From a virus: a stretch of DNA of 29,130 bases. Numbering within the stretch: the first letter of the stretch is position 1; the number at the start of each line of letters is the position of its first letter. Both the position numbers and the translations under genes were made by a program. A model generated the notes under the pieces. That model worked only from the letters and a program-made list of their open reading frames with translations, did no database searches and was not told where the DNA came from. Below are positions 1-7,167 of this stretch, piece after piece. The stretch spans positions 1 through 29,130 of the IMG/VR virus record IMGVR_UViG_3300030101_003804; one strand, given 5' to 3'.

Positions 1-534
1 ATGTTTGTTTTCCAAGCAGAGCACAACATTCTTATGCATCCATTCCACATGGCTGGTGTTGCTGGAATGTTTGGAGGAGCTTTATTCTCAGCTATGCACG
101 GCTCATTAGTTACTAGCTCTCTTATCAAAGAGACAACTGGTCTTGAGTCACAGAACTATGGCTACAAGTTTGGACAAGAAGAGGAAACTTATAATATCGT
201 TGCAGCCCATGGCTATTTCGGTAGACTTATTTTCCAATATGCGTCATTTAACAACTCTCGTAGTTTACATTTCTTTCTTGCTGTTTTTCCTGTGGTTTGC
301 GTATGGCTTACCTCAATGGGTATATGCACCATGGCCTTCAACTTGAATGGCTTCAACTTTAACCAATCTATCGTTGACTCTAACGGTAAGATTGTCCCAA
401 CATGGGCAGACGTTCTTAACCGAGCAAACTTAGGTTTCGAGGTTATGCACGAGCGTAATGCTCACAACTTCCCACTTGATCTTGCATGTGCAGAATCTAC
501 ATCTGTAGCTCTTACAGCACCTTCAATAGGTTAA
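1..534 (+). CDS. psbA: Photosystem II D1 protein, 3' part (5' end outside window)
   Basis: D1 reaction-centre subunit of photosystem II in the thylakoid membrane, carried by cyanophages to replace photodamaged host D1. The window opens at the codon matching D1 Met183, so about half of the protein is missing. In standard D1 numbering the visible key residues are E189, H190, H198 (P680 ligand), H215, S264 (QB pocket), H272 (non-haem iron), H332, E333, H337, D342 and A344 (Mn cluster and C-terminus). After A344 lies a 15-residue extension that host CtpA would remove, so the product looks functional. The start at base 1 is the window edge, not a true start. A strong terminator follows 23 bases after the stop. 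No intron is visible in this part; an upstream intron cannot be excluded. Confidence 0.98.
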   Translation: MFVFQAEHNILMHPFHMAGVAGMFGGALFSAMHGSLVTSSLIKETTGLESQNYGYKFGQEEETYNIVAAHGYFGRLIFQYASFNNSRSLHFFLAVFPVVCVWLTSMGICTMAFNLNGFNFNQSIVDSNGKIVPTWADVLNRANLGFEVMHERNAHNFPLDLACAESTSVALTAPSIG

Positions 535-557
535 GTTAATTTAAATCAACCAAATGT

Positions 558-590
558 GCCCCTCTCCTGACGAGGGGCTTTTCTTTTTAT
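558..590 (+). terminator. Rho-independent terminator after psbA
   Basis: A perfect 7-bp GC-rich stem (GCCCCTC at 558-564 with GAGGGGC at 572-578), a 7-base loop and then a T-rich tract. It separates psbA from the downstream small gene and hli cluster. Confidence 0.88.
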
Positions 591-626
591 TTAGGTTCTA
601 TACAATAATTAAAACTTTTAAAAACC

Positions 627-842
627 ATGACTCCCGAAGAAGTACAATCCCTCATTGATCAATCAATAGCAGTTGCAATAAACAAGCATAATAGGAATGC
701 CAGTATGATCAGTATGGTCTTAGGGTTCTCCTTTATGGGTGCATTCGTTGATGGTTTATTTAGAATATTAGGGATATTACCACCCTTTATGGGATTAGAT
801 ATAAGCATTATTCCAGAGATTGCCAAGCAATGGCAGGTATAG
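627..842 (+). CDS. Small membrane protein, unknown function (71 aa)
   Basis: Not assigned to a named family. The N-terminal 25 residues are polar and probably helical (MTPEEVQSLIDQ). They are followed by a hydrophobic, glycine-rich stretch at about residues 26-52 that could be one or two membrane passes, then a short polar tail. It lies between the psbA terminator and the hli cluster. That suggests co-expression with photosynthesis genes, perhaps as a membrane accessory, but nothing in the sequence shows a role. The ATG at 627 has no clear Shine-Dalgarno sequence, as for many genes here. An antisense ORF over this region has no recognisable features and is treated as a shadow. Confidence 0.7.
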   Translation: MTPEEVQSLIDQSIAVAINKHNRNASMISMVLGFSFMGAFVDGLFRILGILPPFMGLDISIIPEIAKQWQV

Positions 843-939
843 TTGTAACAATTGACTGAATTTTTTAAATTAGTTTTATTTATATGAAATATAAGTTGTA
901 GCAATGGAAGACGAGATATTCTCATATACTGAAACTAAG

Positions 940-947
940 TATAAATA
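940..947 (+). promoter_or_regulatory. TATAAATA box, possible T4-type late promoter for the hli cluster
   Basis: An exact TATAAATA lies 48 bases upstream of the first hli start, in a 152-base AT-rich gap. This octamer is the core of late promoters in T4-like phages. In such an AT-rich genome a chance match is likely, and I did not find a consistent copy ahead of the other operons. Confidence 0.4.
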
Positions 948-994
948 CGATGTATATATGGTAGTTTATTAAGGTAACTTAATATTACTTAACA

Positions 995-1102
995 ATGACT
1001 CCTGAAGCAGAAAGGTTTAACGGTTGGGCAGCAATGCTTGGTTTTGTAGCAGCATTAGGTGCATACGCAACTACTGGCAACATAATTCCCGGTATATTCT
1101 AA
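995..1102 (+). CDS. hli: High-light-inducible protein, copy 1 (35 aa)
   Basis: Single-helix chlorophyll-binding (HLIP) protein thought to protect photosystem II and chlorophyll carriers under stress. It is almost only the HLIP core: an E-R-F-N-G-W-A-A-M-L-G-F motif at residues 6-17 (Glu and Asn ligate chlorophyll), one membrane helix, and the cyanophage-type C-terminus TTGNIIPGIF. At 35 aa it is very short, with only five residues before the motif Glu. Its TAA overlaps the next ATG (TAATG at 1100-1104), so translation of copies 1 and 2 is probably coupled. The upstream TATAAATA box may drive the cluster. Confidence 0.93.
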   Translation: MTPEAERFNGWAAMLGFVAALGAYATTGNIIPGIF

Positions 1103-1215
1103 TGAGCAATTTAGATATCTTCACAAAGGCACAGGGACGTGCAGCAATGATGGGCTTTATCGCAATCCTTGGTGTATATGCTGTCACAGGTACACTATTA
1201 CCAGGTATTGTCTAA
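1102..1215 (+). CDS. hli: High-light-inducible protein, copy 2 (37 aa)
   Basis: HLIP-type single-helix protein, the most divergent of the four. The motif reads A-Q-G-R-A-A-M-M-G-F, so the usual Glu-x-x-Asn-Gly signature is replaced by Lys-Ala-Gln-Gly; the helix and the TGTLLPGIV ending are kept. Loss of the acidic and Asn chlorophyll ligands may mean altered pigment binding or action only as a heterodimer partner (inference). The start ATG overlaps the stop of copy 1, and its stop overlaps the start of copy 3 (TAATG at 1213-1217). A longer reading from 1024 in the same frame runs through copy 1 and is not credible. Confidence 0.88.
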   Translation: MSNLDIFTKAQGRAAMMGFIAILGVYAVTGTLLPGIV

Positions 1216-1370
1216 TGGCAAAAGCAATAGCAATTTCAATTACACGTAAGCAACCTGAAAGAGAAAAGGTAGTAGCAGAACGTATTAACGGATATGCAGC
1301 CATGATTGGCTGTATTGCAGCTATCGGAGCGTGGACAACTACTGGTCAAATCATTCCCGGTATTTTTTAA
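1215..1370 (+). CDS. hli: High-light-inducible protein, copy 3 (51 aa)
   Basis: HLIP with a basic N-terminal leader of about 20 residues, then the motif A-E-R-I-N-G-Y-A-A-M-I-G and the ending TTTGQIIPGIF. Glu and Asn of the chlorophyll-binding motif are present. Expected to insert as one helix in thylakoid membranes and bind chlorophyll and carotenoid as a dimer. The start overlaps the stop of copy 2 by one base. Copy 4 starts two bases after its stop. Confidence 0.93.
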   Translation: MAKAIAISITRKQPEREKVVAERINGYAAMIGCIAAIGAWTTTGQIIPGIF

Positions 1371-1372
1371 TT

Positions 1373-1564
1373 ATGACAAGAGTAACTGAAAGTGGTGGTA
1401 GACAGAATATTTATGCCACTGAACCTCCTATGATTGTAGATTCCAATTACACTAACTATCCTGAAGAGGCTGAGAAAGCTAATGGTCGTTGGGCTATGTT
1501 AGGTTTCATAGCTTTAATAGGAGCTTACACATCTACTGGACAAGTCATACCCGGCATCTGGTAA
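1373..1564 (+). CDS. hli: High-light-inducible protein, copy 4 (63 aa)
   Basis: Longest HLIP of the cluster. A polar N-terminal region of about 33 residues precedes the motif E-K-A-N-G-R-W-A-M-L-G-F and the ending TGQVIPGIW. The motif has the canonical Asn-Gly-Arg-x-Ala-Met form, closest to host HLIPs. The ATG at 1373 was chosen over an in-frame ATG at 1331 because the latter lies within copy 3 and only adds residues encoded by that gene's HLIP core. The gene is followed by a terminator. The four copies differ in N-terminal length and motif detail, suggesting specialised partners. Confidence 0.93.
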   Translation: MTRVTESGGRQNIYATEPPMIVDSNYTNYPEEAEKANGRWAMLGFIALIGAYTSTGQVIPGIW

Positions 1565-1583
1565 ATTAAAGACAAAAAAATAG

Positions 1584-1611
1584 CCCAGTAAAACTAATTA
1601 CTGGGTTTTTT
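1584..1611 (+). terminator. Terminator between hli cluster and convergent HTH gene, probably bidirectional
   Basis: An 8-bp stem (CCCAGTAA at 1584-1591 with TTACTGGG at 1598-1605), a 6-base loop, and a T tract on the right. On the minus strand the same hairpin is followed by the complement of the A-run at 1573-1580, so it can also end the leftward gene at 1627-1845. Confidence 0.85.
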
Positions 1612-1626
1612 ATTGGCACATTAGAG

Positions 1627-1845
1627 TTAAGCAGCAGTAGGAATTAAATTTTTCTTTTGTAATTCTTCCTTTACTCTTTCTATGTTCCAACGATAAGTAT
1701 CACGGGAACGTGTATTCTCAAAAGCCGCATAATGTGGTCCTAATCTGAGAGTTCCATCATCTCTGTATTTAAATAAAGTTTTCTTATCAATACCAAGAAT
1801 TTGAGTTGCTTTGCGAGGGGTAACCCACTCTGAATTGTTTGTCAT
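1627..1845 (-). CDS. Small HTH DNA-binding protein (72 aa)
   Basis: Excisionase/MerR-like helix-turn-helix protein. The segment at about residues 8-30 (TPRKATQILGIDKKTLFKYR) has the pattern of a short winged HTH that recognises DNA, followed by a basic C-terminal helix. Such proteins regulate transcription or help DNA packaging or recombination; which applies here is not shown. It is a lone leftward gene between rightward blocks, with a terminator hairpin just past its end and a 126-base divergent spacer ahead of the HNH gene, where its promoter and perhaps its own operator should lie. Confidence 0.75.
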   Translation of the reverse strand: MTNNSEWVTPRKATQILGIDKKTLFKYRDDGTLRLGPHYAAFENTRSRDTYRWNIERVKEELQKKNLIPTAA

Positions 1846-1971
1846 TAGACACTGTATGTAGTACGTTCATAAACTACCTACACCACATATAGAGTCAACT
1901 TTCGTTAATGCTTTCTTAATTATTGAATTCAGAATAGGTGATTTTAAAATAAGATAACGACTATAAATTGT

Positions 1972-2319
1972 ATGTTTAGAGATGAACAGGAACCATTGAC
2001 CCTGCTCTTAGAACTCTCTCCACGACTAGCAAAACGACGATATAGACAAGCAATCTACGAAGCTTGGAACCACAAGTGTGGTTATTGTGAGGAAACGGCT
2101 ACATCTTTAGACCATATAGTTCCTAAATTTAAATCGGGATCAAATAATAGATATAACTTAGTCCCTGCATGTAGGGCATGTAATGCAGATAAAGGAAGCC
2201 AAAATATGGAAGAATGGTTTAGAAGTAAGAACTTTTTTTCTCAGTTAAGACTGGAAGCTATAAAACAATGGATGACTGATGATGTGAAAGATATAATGGT
2301 ATGTATGGAATCAGTCTAG
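1972..2319 (+). CDS. HNH endonuclease (115 aa)
   Basis: HNH nuclease with a zinc-ribbon frame. C-G-Y-C at about residues 37-40 and C-R-A-C at about 67-70 form a four-Cys zinc site. The catalytic stretch between them contains SLDHIVPKFKSGSNNRYNL, giving the D-H pair (His as general base) and the later Asn. The N-terminal LAKRRYRQAIYEAW helix is typical of the free-standing HNH proteins common in marine cyanophages. The family includes homing endonucleases and packaging-associated nucleases; location near psbA fits a homing role, but no intron is visible. Only 3 bases separate it from the following long gene, so they are probably co-transcribed. Confidence 0.9.
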   Translation: MFRDEQEPLTLLLELSPRLAKRRYRQAIYEAWNHKCGYCEETATSLDHIVPKFKSGSNNRYNLVPACRACNADKGSQNMEEWFRSKNFFSQLRLEAIKQWMTDDVKDIMVCMESV

Positions 2320-2322
2320 TTA

Positions 2323-5300
2323 ATGTCGAGTGCTACCTTAAACCGTGGGAACAGAAATGTTCTTAAAAGGAAATCTGAATCTTCAGTAAAGAAATCCTTA
2401 GAGGATTATGAGAAAGCATTGGAGGAGACTAAAGATGATGCCGCTGGTCTTACTACTCGGAATTATCTGACTTTCAACGAAGATACTGGACAATTAGAAT
2501 ATTCGATGCCAGAAGATTTTAATGAGGATCAGTTTCCCGAAGATTTACCAGTCAAAGTGGGTGAACCACGTGCTTATCAACTTTTTAATCTAAGCCAATA
2601 TACGTATGAGGACTCAGACGATAATGAGCAAACAGGTCTTGATGTAAAAATAGGAGATGTTGTTATATCCGACACTCCACCAGAAGGTGATTATGTCGAT
2701 ATAACTGGCATTTTAGATAATAGATATGCTTATAAATATAAGCAGATGATGAAGGCAATTGATGACTATGCTTATGAAAGATATGGTTATGATGATGATG
2801 AAGAGGGTAAGCAGATAAGGGGAGCTCGATATGGAGATTCTCTTTTTAAAGTATACAGACCTAAAAACCACTATAAAAGCGAAAATTTTTTTATGAGTAC
2901 TTCTGGTAGAAGATTAAAAGATGACACAGTAAAAGGACAGTTATTAATTGCACGTGATAATGCAAATATAGATAACAAATACAACAAACAAAAGAATGAA
3001 GCAGCTAAGAAAATAAATGATTTCAATAGAAAATATAACAAGGAAAAAGCCGTAAAACAGCAAGTTTATGATGATGCAATTCAAGTATCAACTCAAACAA
3101 AGGGTGCTGATTATACAGATCAAAGAGATAAGATAAGAGCTATTAAAAAATTAGAAGAAGCAGGTTTAAGTGCCGCAGATTCTAAAAAGATTTTATCTGA
3201 TGTTGAAAATACTTTTAAAGATTTTTATAGATCCGAAAAGTTAGAGGAATTTGATTTTGGTTATGGAACGGAATTAGGTTATGCAAATACTAAAGGTAAA
3301 CCTTTATATGGCAATTTTGATTCTAAATACTATAAGGGACAAACTCTAGCTAATCAAAATCTTACTGAACAAGAAAAATGGCAAGATGCTGTAGATGCTG
3401 ATGACATTGATATTACAGAAAGATTTGGAGGTGAAGATGGATATTATTTATGGAGATATGGACAACAACGTGGAGCTGGAGAAGTAAGAGGTAATGCTGC
3501 TGATTCTCTCGATGAAGCAGAAAAATATGTAGAGAAAAAACCAACAGATGTTGAAATGCAGTTTTACCGAGATAAGATGCTAGGTATTGAAGAGGATGAC
3601 CCAGAGCAATTAATAAATGATATTAGTTATATAAAAGATGCTTATGAAGAGGCTAAAGTAGCAAAGGCTGCTGGTACATCTAATCGTTTTGTTGATGCAG
3701 CAGGTACATATTTAAATGTTGATAATCCAGATGAATTCTTATTAGTATTCCAACAGTCTGCTAATGAACAAGATCAGGCTGCGTTTGATGAATTAAAGAG
3801 AGGGGGTCTTTACATAACTGAGTTGGAAGATGCAATAACAGGGGTCGTTGGAGAAGAAGCATTATTACAGACAAAGAAATTTGGAGCTTTAACTCAGAAT
3901 GTTTTGACAGATACCTTTGACGAACTTAGAAGAGCAAAAGCTAAAGAACAAGAATTAGCTCTTATGGGACAGTTCAGTACATTCGGAGAGATTATGGATG
4001 TTAATAAAAGTCTTTCTGATTCTTTACTAGGTGACTCGGGCATAGGAGGATATTTACCTTTTATGGGTAAAGATAGTGGGTTTGATTCTAAAAATTTAGA
4101 AAAACAACTTAGTGGTGTCACAGGTATAAACAACAATGTTGTCTACAATTGGCAGCAATGGTTTGATGATTCAATTAAAAAGAATTATAGCGAATTTGAA
4201 GATGATTATTTAGAACTGGGTTATACAACTGAAGAAGCGGAAGAGGCTGCAAAACAACAGGTTAATATTCAGAAGTCTTTTGCTGAGAGTTATATAACAG
4301 ATTATTTAAAACCAAGATTCGATGAATCAAGATCTATGAATGAGTTCGTTGAATACTTAGATGTTAGACAAGAAGAACAGAATCCTTTTCAAACACAGAG
4401 TTTATTAGATGCAGTAAATCAGGTTGGTAAATTACAGGCAGATACATTTTTAGACAAAGTGAGAGAGAACTCAGTAGATAAAAAATTTGATAGTGAATTT
4501 TATTTTAATCCAATTGGAGCTGGTGATAATCCAACTTTACAGGGTAGGTATGATCAACAACGAGAACTGGTAGAGGACGATTGGGATAAGGCGAGAAATA
4601 ATCCTAATGAGATTGCGGATGCTTTAAATCCAGGTCAAGGAACATGGGCAGAATTAGCATATAGATATGGGGCAGATGTTAATGATAAACAGCAATTCGC
4701 TAAATTACATTATCAAGTAAAAGGTAAAAATGAAAGTTATAAATTTGATCCAGCTGAAGATGTCATAAATGCAGGTAAAGTTAAAGAACATATTTATAAA
4801 GAGATTCTTCCTAAATTAGTAGAGGAAGCAGGTAATCAGCCTAGTATCTTTGGACAATTTGTAAAACCTGATGAATACGCTGATGACATGTTAGAGGGTT
4901 TAGATCCTAATCAACCTGAAGAATGGAATGAGGCTTTAGAAGCAATAGGACTATCAGAGTTTACAGGGACACGAGATGAATTGAAAGATTATATCTCTGA
5001 AACCTTTAGAACAGGAAGTGCTGCTGATATAAGAGCACAGATTAAATATCTTAATGAAAAACGTGAGAAACCTACACAAGAATTACTTGGAGTTGAATAT
5101 ATACAGAGAGAAGAAGATTATAAGACAGATGCCACTTTAAAAGGTGATACTCAATTATTCAAGGTATTCCAAGATGCTGGTTATCAAGGAAGTGAAGATG
5201 AGTTTTATGAAAAGGTTTTTCCCGATTTAGATAAATCATCTCAGACCTTATTAACTCAAGTCGGAGATACAGGAAAAATTAATATTAAAGGATTAGGTGG

Positions 5301-5529
5301 TAGTGCTTATAGAAGTGATCCGTTTGCAGCCTTTGGTGCTGTTAGCCAGTTAGCAGGTGATGCTGGAGGTATTTTCGGAAGCCAAAATCAGAAAGAGGAT
5401 CAAGAAGATGAAAAAGAAAGTAGCTATTTTACGTTTGACGTGGATTATGATGAAGATGAGGATTATAAATCCCAGAAAGGAAAAGAGATACTTGGACAGT
5501 TCACAAAAGGTTTCTCAAGTTTTATTTAA
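2323..5529 (+). CDS. Very large acidic protein, probable virion component (1068 aa)
   Basis: No known domain recognised. The protein is long, highly charged and strongly acidic at both ends (runs of D/E near residues 95-105, 155-160 and 1020-1055), rich in Lys, Glu, Asp, Tyr and Asn, with long predicted helical and coiled-coil stretches (for example 205-245, 670-740). It has no signal peptide or membrane helix, and cysteine is absent or nearly so. A Gly/Ala/Phe-rich patch near residues 985-1015 could be a hydrophobic anchor. Size, composition and position ahead of a small basic protein and the lysozyme fit an internal or baseplate/tail-associated virion protein (inference). Enzymatic roles cannot be excluded. 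It is in the same rightward run as the HNH gene. Confidence 0.7.
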   Translation: MSSATLNRGNRNVLKRKSESSVKKSLEDYEKALEETKDDAAGLTTRNYLTFNEDTGQLEYSMPEDFNEDQFPEDLPVKVGEPRAYQLFNLSQYTYEDSDDNEQTGLDVKIGDVVISDTPPEGDYVDITGILDNRYAYKYKQMMKAIDDYAYERYGYDDDEEGKQIRGARYGDSLFKVYRPKNHYKSENFFMSTSGRRLKDDTVKGQLLIARDNANIDNKYNKQKNEAAKKINDFNRKYNKEKAVKQQVYDDAIQVSTQTKGADYTDQRDKIRAIKKLEEAGLSAADSKKILSDVENTFKDFYRSEKLEEFDFGYGTELGYANTKGKPLYGNFDSKYYKGQTLANQNLTEQEKWQDAVDADDIDITERFGGEDGYYLWRYGQQRGAGEVRGNAADSLDEAEKYVEKKPTDVEMQFYRDKMLGIEEDDPEQLINDISYIKDAYEEAKVAKAAGTSNRFVDAAGTYLNVDNPDEFLLVFQQSANEQDQAAFDELKRGGLYITELEDAITGVVGEEALLQTKKFGALTQNVLTDTFDELRRAKAKEQELALMGQFSTFGEIMDVNKSLSDSLLGDSGIGGYLPFMGKDSGFDSKNLEKQLSGVTGINNNVVYNWQQWFDDSIKKNYSEFEDDYLELGYTTEEAEEAAKQQVNIQKSFAESYITDYLKPRFDESRSMNEFVEYLDVRQEEQNPFQTQSLLDAVNQVGKLQADTFLDKVRENSVDKKFDSEFYFNPIGAGDNPTLQGRYDQQRELVEDDWDKARNNPNEIADALNPGQGTWAELAYRYGADVNDKQQFAKLHYQVKGKNESYKFDPAEDVINAGKVKEHIYKEILPKLVEEAGNQPSIFGQFVKPDEYADDMLEGLDPNQPEEWNEALEAIGLSEFTGTRDELKDYISETFRTGSAADIRAQIKYLNEKREKPTQELLGVEYIQREEDYKTDATLKGDTQLFKVFQDAGYQGSEDEFYEKVFPDLDKSSQTLLTQVGDTGKINIKGLGGSAYRSDPFAAFGAVSQLAGDAGGIFGSQNQKEDQEDEKESSYFTFDVDYDEDEDYKSQKGKEILGQFTKGFSSFI

Positions 5530-5536
5530 TTAGAAG

Positions 5537-5836
5537 ATGGCAAGTAAACATAGAAAAGCAGCATCAGCCGCAAAACTTGCGAAAGATAAGATGGCGTGTA
5601 ATAAACCAAAAAGAACCCCTAAACATCCGACTAAATCGCATGTAGTGAAAGCATGTAAAGATGGTAAAGAAAAGATTATAAGATTTGGTCAACAAGGTGT
5701 AAAAGGAGCTGGTAAAAATCCTAAAACAGCAAAAGATAAAGCCCGTAAAAAGTCTTACTATGCCAGACATAATGCACAAGATGCAAATCCAGATAAATTC
5801 TCAGCTAGATATTGGTCTCATAAGGTGAAATGGTAA
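5537..5836 (+). CDS. Small highly basic conserved protein, DUF5872-like (99 aa)
   Basis: Lys/Arg-rich protein with an N-terminal basic arm and a conserved-looking block: K-S-H-V-V-K-A-C-K-D-G-K-E-K-I-I-R-F-G-Q-Q-G at about 34-55, then A-R-K-K-S-Y-Y-A-R-H-N and a C-terminal S-A-R-Y-W-S-H-K-V-K-W. This arrangement is shared by small proteins in many cyanophages and some large algal viruses; I associate it with DUF5872 from memory. The charge suggests nucleic-acid binding, possibly packaging with DNA, but no function is established. It starts 7 bases after the large acidic protein, so the acidic and basic products may be made together and interact (inference). Confidence 0.75.
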   Translation: MASKHRKAASAAKLAKDKMACNKPKRTPKHPTKSHVVKACKDGKEKIIRFGQQGVKGAGKNPKTAKDKARKKSYYARHNAQDANPDKFSARYWSHKVKW

Positions 5837-5877
5837 TAAAATTAGGTATTATTAATAGTAGATAGTTATTACTTTGT

Positions 5878-6552
5878 ATGGCCGATTACACTAAGGCAAT
5901 TAACTTAATTTGTAAATACGAAGGATATAATGAAAAAGCTTATCCAGATCCCTGTACTGGCGAGCATCCTTACACCTTTGGATATGGAACACAGTATTAT
6001 CCTGACGCAACACCAGTAAAACTAGGTCATCGGGTTACCAAACACAAAGCCTTGGAGTATTTAATATATGAAATTCATCTTATTGAAGAAGAATTAGATA
6101 CATTAAAACTACGTTTAGATAACAGCATGAAGAATGCCTTGGTATCTTTTATTCATTCCATAGGATGGAAACCTTTTTTATATAGTACAATTATTGATCA
6201 TTTAGAAGGACAAAGATATCACTGTGCAGCTGAAGAGATGAACAGATGGGTATATGACCAGAATCATAAGGCATTAGGACATTTACTTGAAAGGAGAAAG
6301 GAGGAGACAGATTTATTTATAGAGGAAGTTGATGTCAGTGAGGCTCCTTTTCCCGGTATCTTATTAATGGCAGCTAATAATTACCAAGGTCACCCTTCTC
6401 AGATAGAAGCTTTGATTAAATTAGAGAAAAAGATAAATCCTTATATTCTTAGTGCTTTTATGAATGAGTATGCTGATCATGCTAGAGAACTCTATCCTAA
6501 TGTAGTTTCTGACACATATTTAGAGAGAACCTATGGTGATTTTGATAGATAG
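5878..6552 (+). CDS. Endolysin, GH24 (T4-lysozyme-like) muramidase with C-terminal extension (224 aa)
   Basis: Cleaves the MurNAc-GlcNAc bond of peptidoglycan at the end of infection. The catalytic Glu-Asp-Thr set of the family is visible: E15 in KYEGY, D24 in YPDPCTG, and T33 in PYTFGYGT. The Glu-Asp spacing of nine equals that of T4 lysozyme. The muramidase domain covers about residues 1-145. A further 75-80 residues with no recognised domain (from about 147) end the protein and may bind cell wall or be virion-associated. There is no signal peptide, so release needs a holin; the holin-like gene is 22 kb downstream. The ATG at 5878 sits 41 bases after the previous gene. Confidence 0.88.
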   Translation: MADYTKAINLICKYEGYNEKAYPDPCTGEHPYTFGYGTQYYPDATPVKLGHRVTKHKALEYLIYEIHLIEEELDTLKLRLDNSMKNALVSFIHSIGWKPFLYSTIIDHLEGQRYHCAAEEMNRWVYDQNHKALGHLLERRKEETDLFIEEVDVSEAPFPGILLMAANNYQGHPSQIEALIKLEKKINPYILSAFMNEYADHARELYPNVVSDTYLERTYGDFDR

Positions 6553-6585
6553 TCGTAGAATAAGAGTAGAAAGTACTAACAACTA

Positions 6586-6888
6586 ATGGAAAATTCAGTT
6601 GAACCTAAAGCATTTCAACTACCGTTAGAGCATCAGTTTTCTATGAAGAAAGCTGAGATAAAAGCGAAAGAGATGACATGGGATCAACTTTATGTTGCAT
6701 TGTTATCTTTATACCATCAGCGATTAATGGAAATCTATGCCCTCAAATCTATGATGGCAGAAGAAAATGTAGAGATTGACTTTGATGTCCCTACTGATGT
6801 TGAATTATTAGATTTAGCTACTAAAGCTCAGGAAGTTATAGATGAGGAATTAGATGAAGAAGATGGAGAAGAACCTCTAAGCATCTAA
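6586..6888 (+). CDS. nblA: NblA-like protein with acidic C-terminal tail (100 aa)
   Basis: Residues 11-57 follow the pattern of cyanobacterial NblA, the proteolysis adaptor that guides Clp protease to phycobilisomes: L-x-L-E-x-Q-F-S near the N-terminus, E at +5, K-E-M-T-x-x-Q in the middle, then L-L-S-L-Y-x-Q-R-L-M and L-K. NblA is normally about 60 aa and helical. Here the helical part is followed by some 40 residues ending in an acidic run (EELDEEDGEE). Divergent NblA homologues have been described in freshwater and, as I recall, marine cyanophages, so the call is plausible but rests on pattern reading only. If right, it would dismantle host antennae while psbA and hli genes keep photosystem II going. 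The 3' end overlaps the convergent DUF3310 gene by 12 bases. Confidence 0.55.
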   Translation: MENSVEPKAFQLPLEHQFSMKKAEIKAKEMTWDQLYVALLSLYHQRLMEIYALKSMMAEENVEIDFDVPTDVELLDLATKAQEVIDEELDEEDGEEPLSI

Positions 6889-7167
6889 ACCGATTAATTT
6901 ATTCAGATACCATCTAGCTTTCTTTAAAGACTCTTTGCCTCCTTTTGTACGTTCACGCCACATATATTTAGCTACGTTACCTTTTAAATAACCACGAAAC
7001 TCTTCTGGAGTCAGCTGTGCTTCTATCGCATCTATGCATTCTACAGAACTTGATGCATAGTGTATTGGTTTTTCTACAGGATCAAAGAAGTGTAAGGTAC
7101 CATCTGTCTCTGTAGTAGAGAACTGTGCAGGCATTGGGCAAAAATCATCAGTACACTCTTCTATCAC
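6877..7167 (-). CDS. DUF3310 family protein (96 aa, GTG start)
   Basis: The C-terminal two thirds match DUF3310, a small helical domain common in phages and sometimes labelled nucleotide-kinase-like without proof: K-P-I-H-Y-A-S, V-E-C-I-D-A-I-E-A-Q-L, F-R-G-Y-L-K-G-N-V-A-K-Y and R-W-Y-L-N-K-L-I. An ATG gives a longer frame from 7326, but its first 53 codons overlap the upstream gene. A GTG at 7165-7167 overlaps that gene's TGA (GTGA), the usual coupled arrangement, so I place the start there. The 3' end overlaps the convergent NblA-like gene by 12 bases. Function unknown; DUF3310 genes often sit among phage nucleotide and replication genes. Confidence 0.85.
   Translation of the reverse strand: MIEECTDDFCPMPAQFSTTETDGTLHFFDPVEKPIHYASSSVECIDAIEAQLTPEEFRGYLKGNVAKYMWRERTKGGKESLKKARWYLNKLIGLDA

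Noticed and set aside
1-3. ATG at base 1 as a true start of a short psbA
   Set aside because: It matches Met183 of D1 in the middle of the protein, so it is the window edge rather than a start codon.
143-346. Alternative-frame ORF inside psbA
   Set aside because: Lies wholly within the strongly conserved D1 frame and has no family resemblance.
659-925. Antisense ORF of 88 aa opposite the small membrane protein
   Set aside because: Opposes a plausible small gene and has a random-looking composition; the hli promoter region lies in it.
1024-1215. Longer start for the second hli gene
   Set aside because: The upstream part is an out-of-frame reading of the first hli gene; the TAATG-coupled ATG at 1102 gives a normal HLIP.
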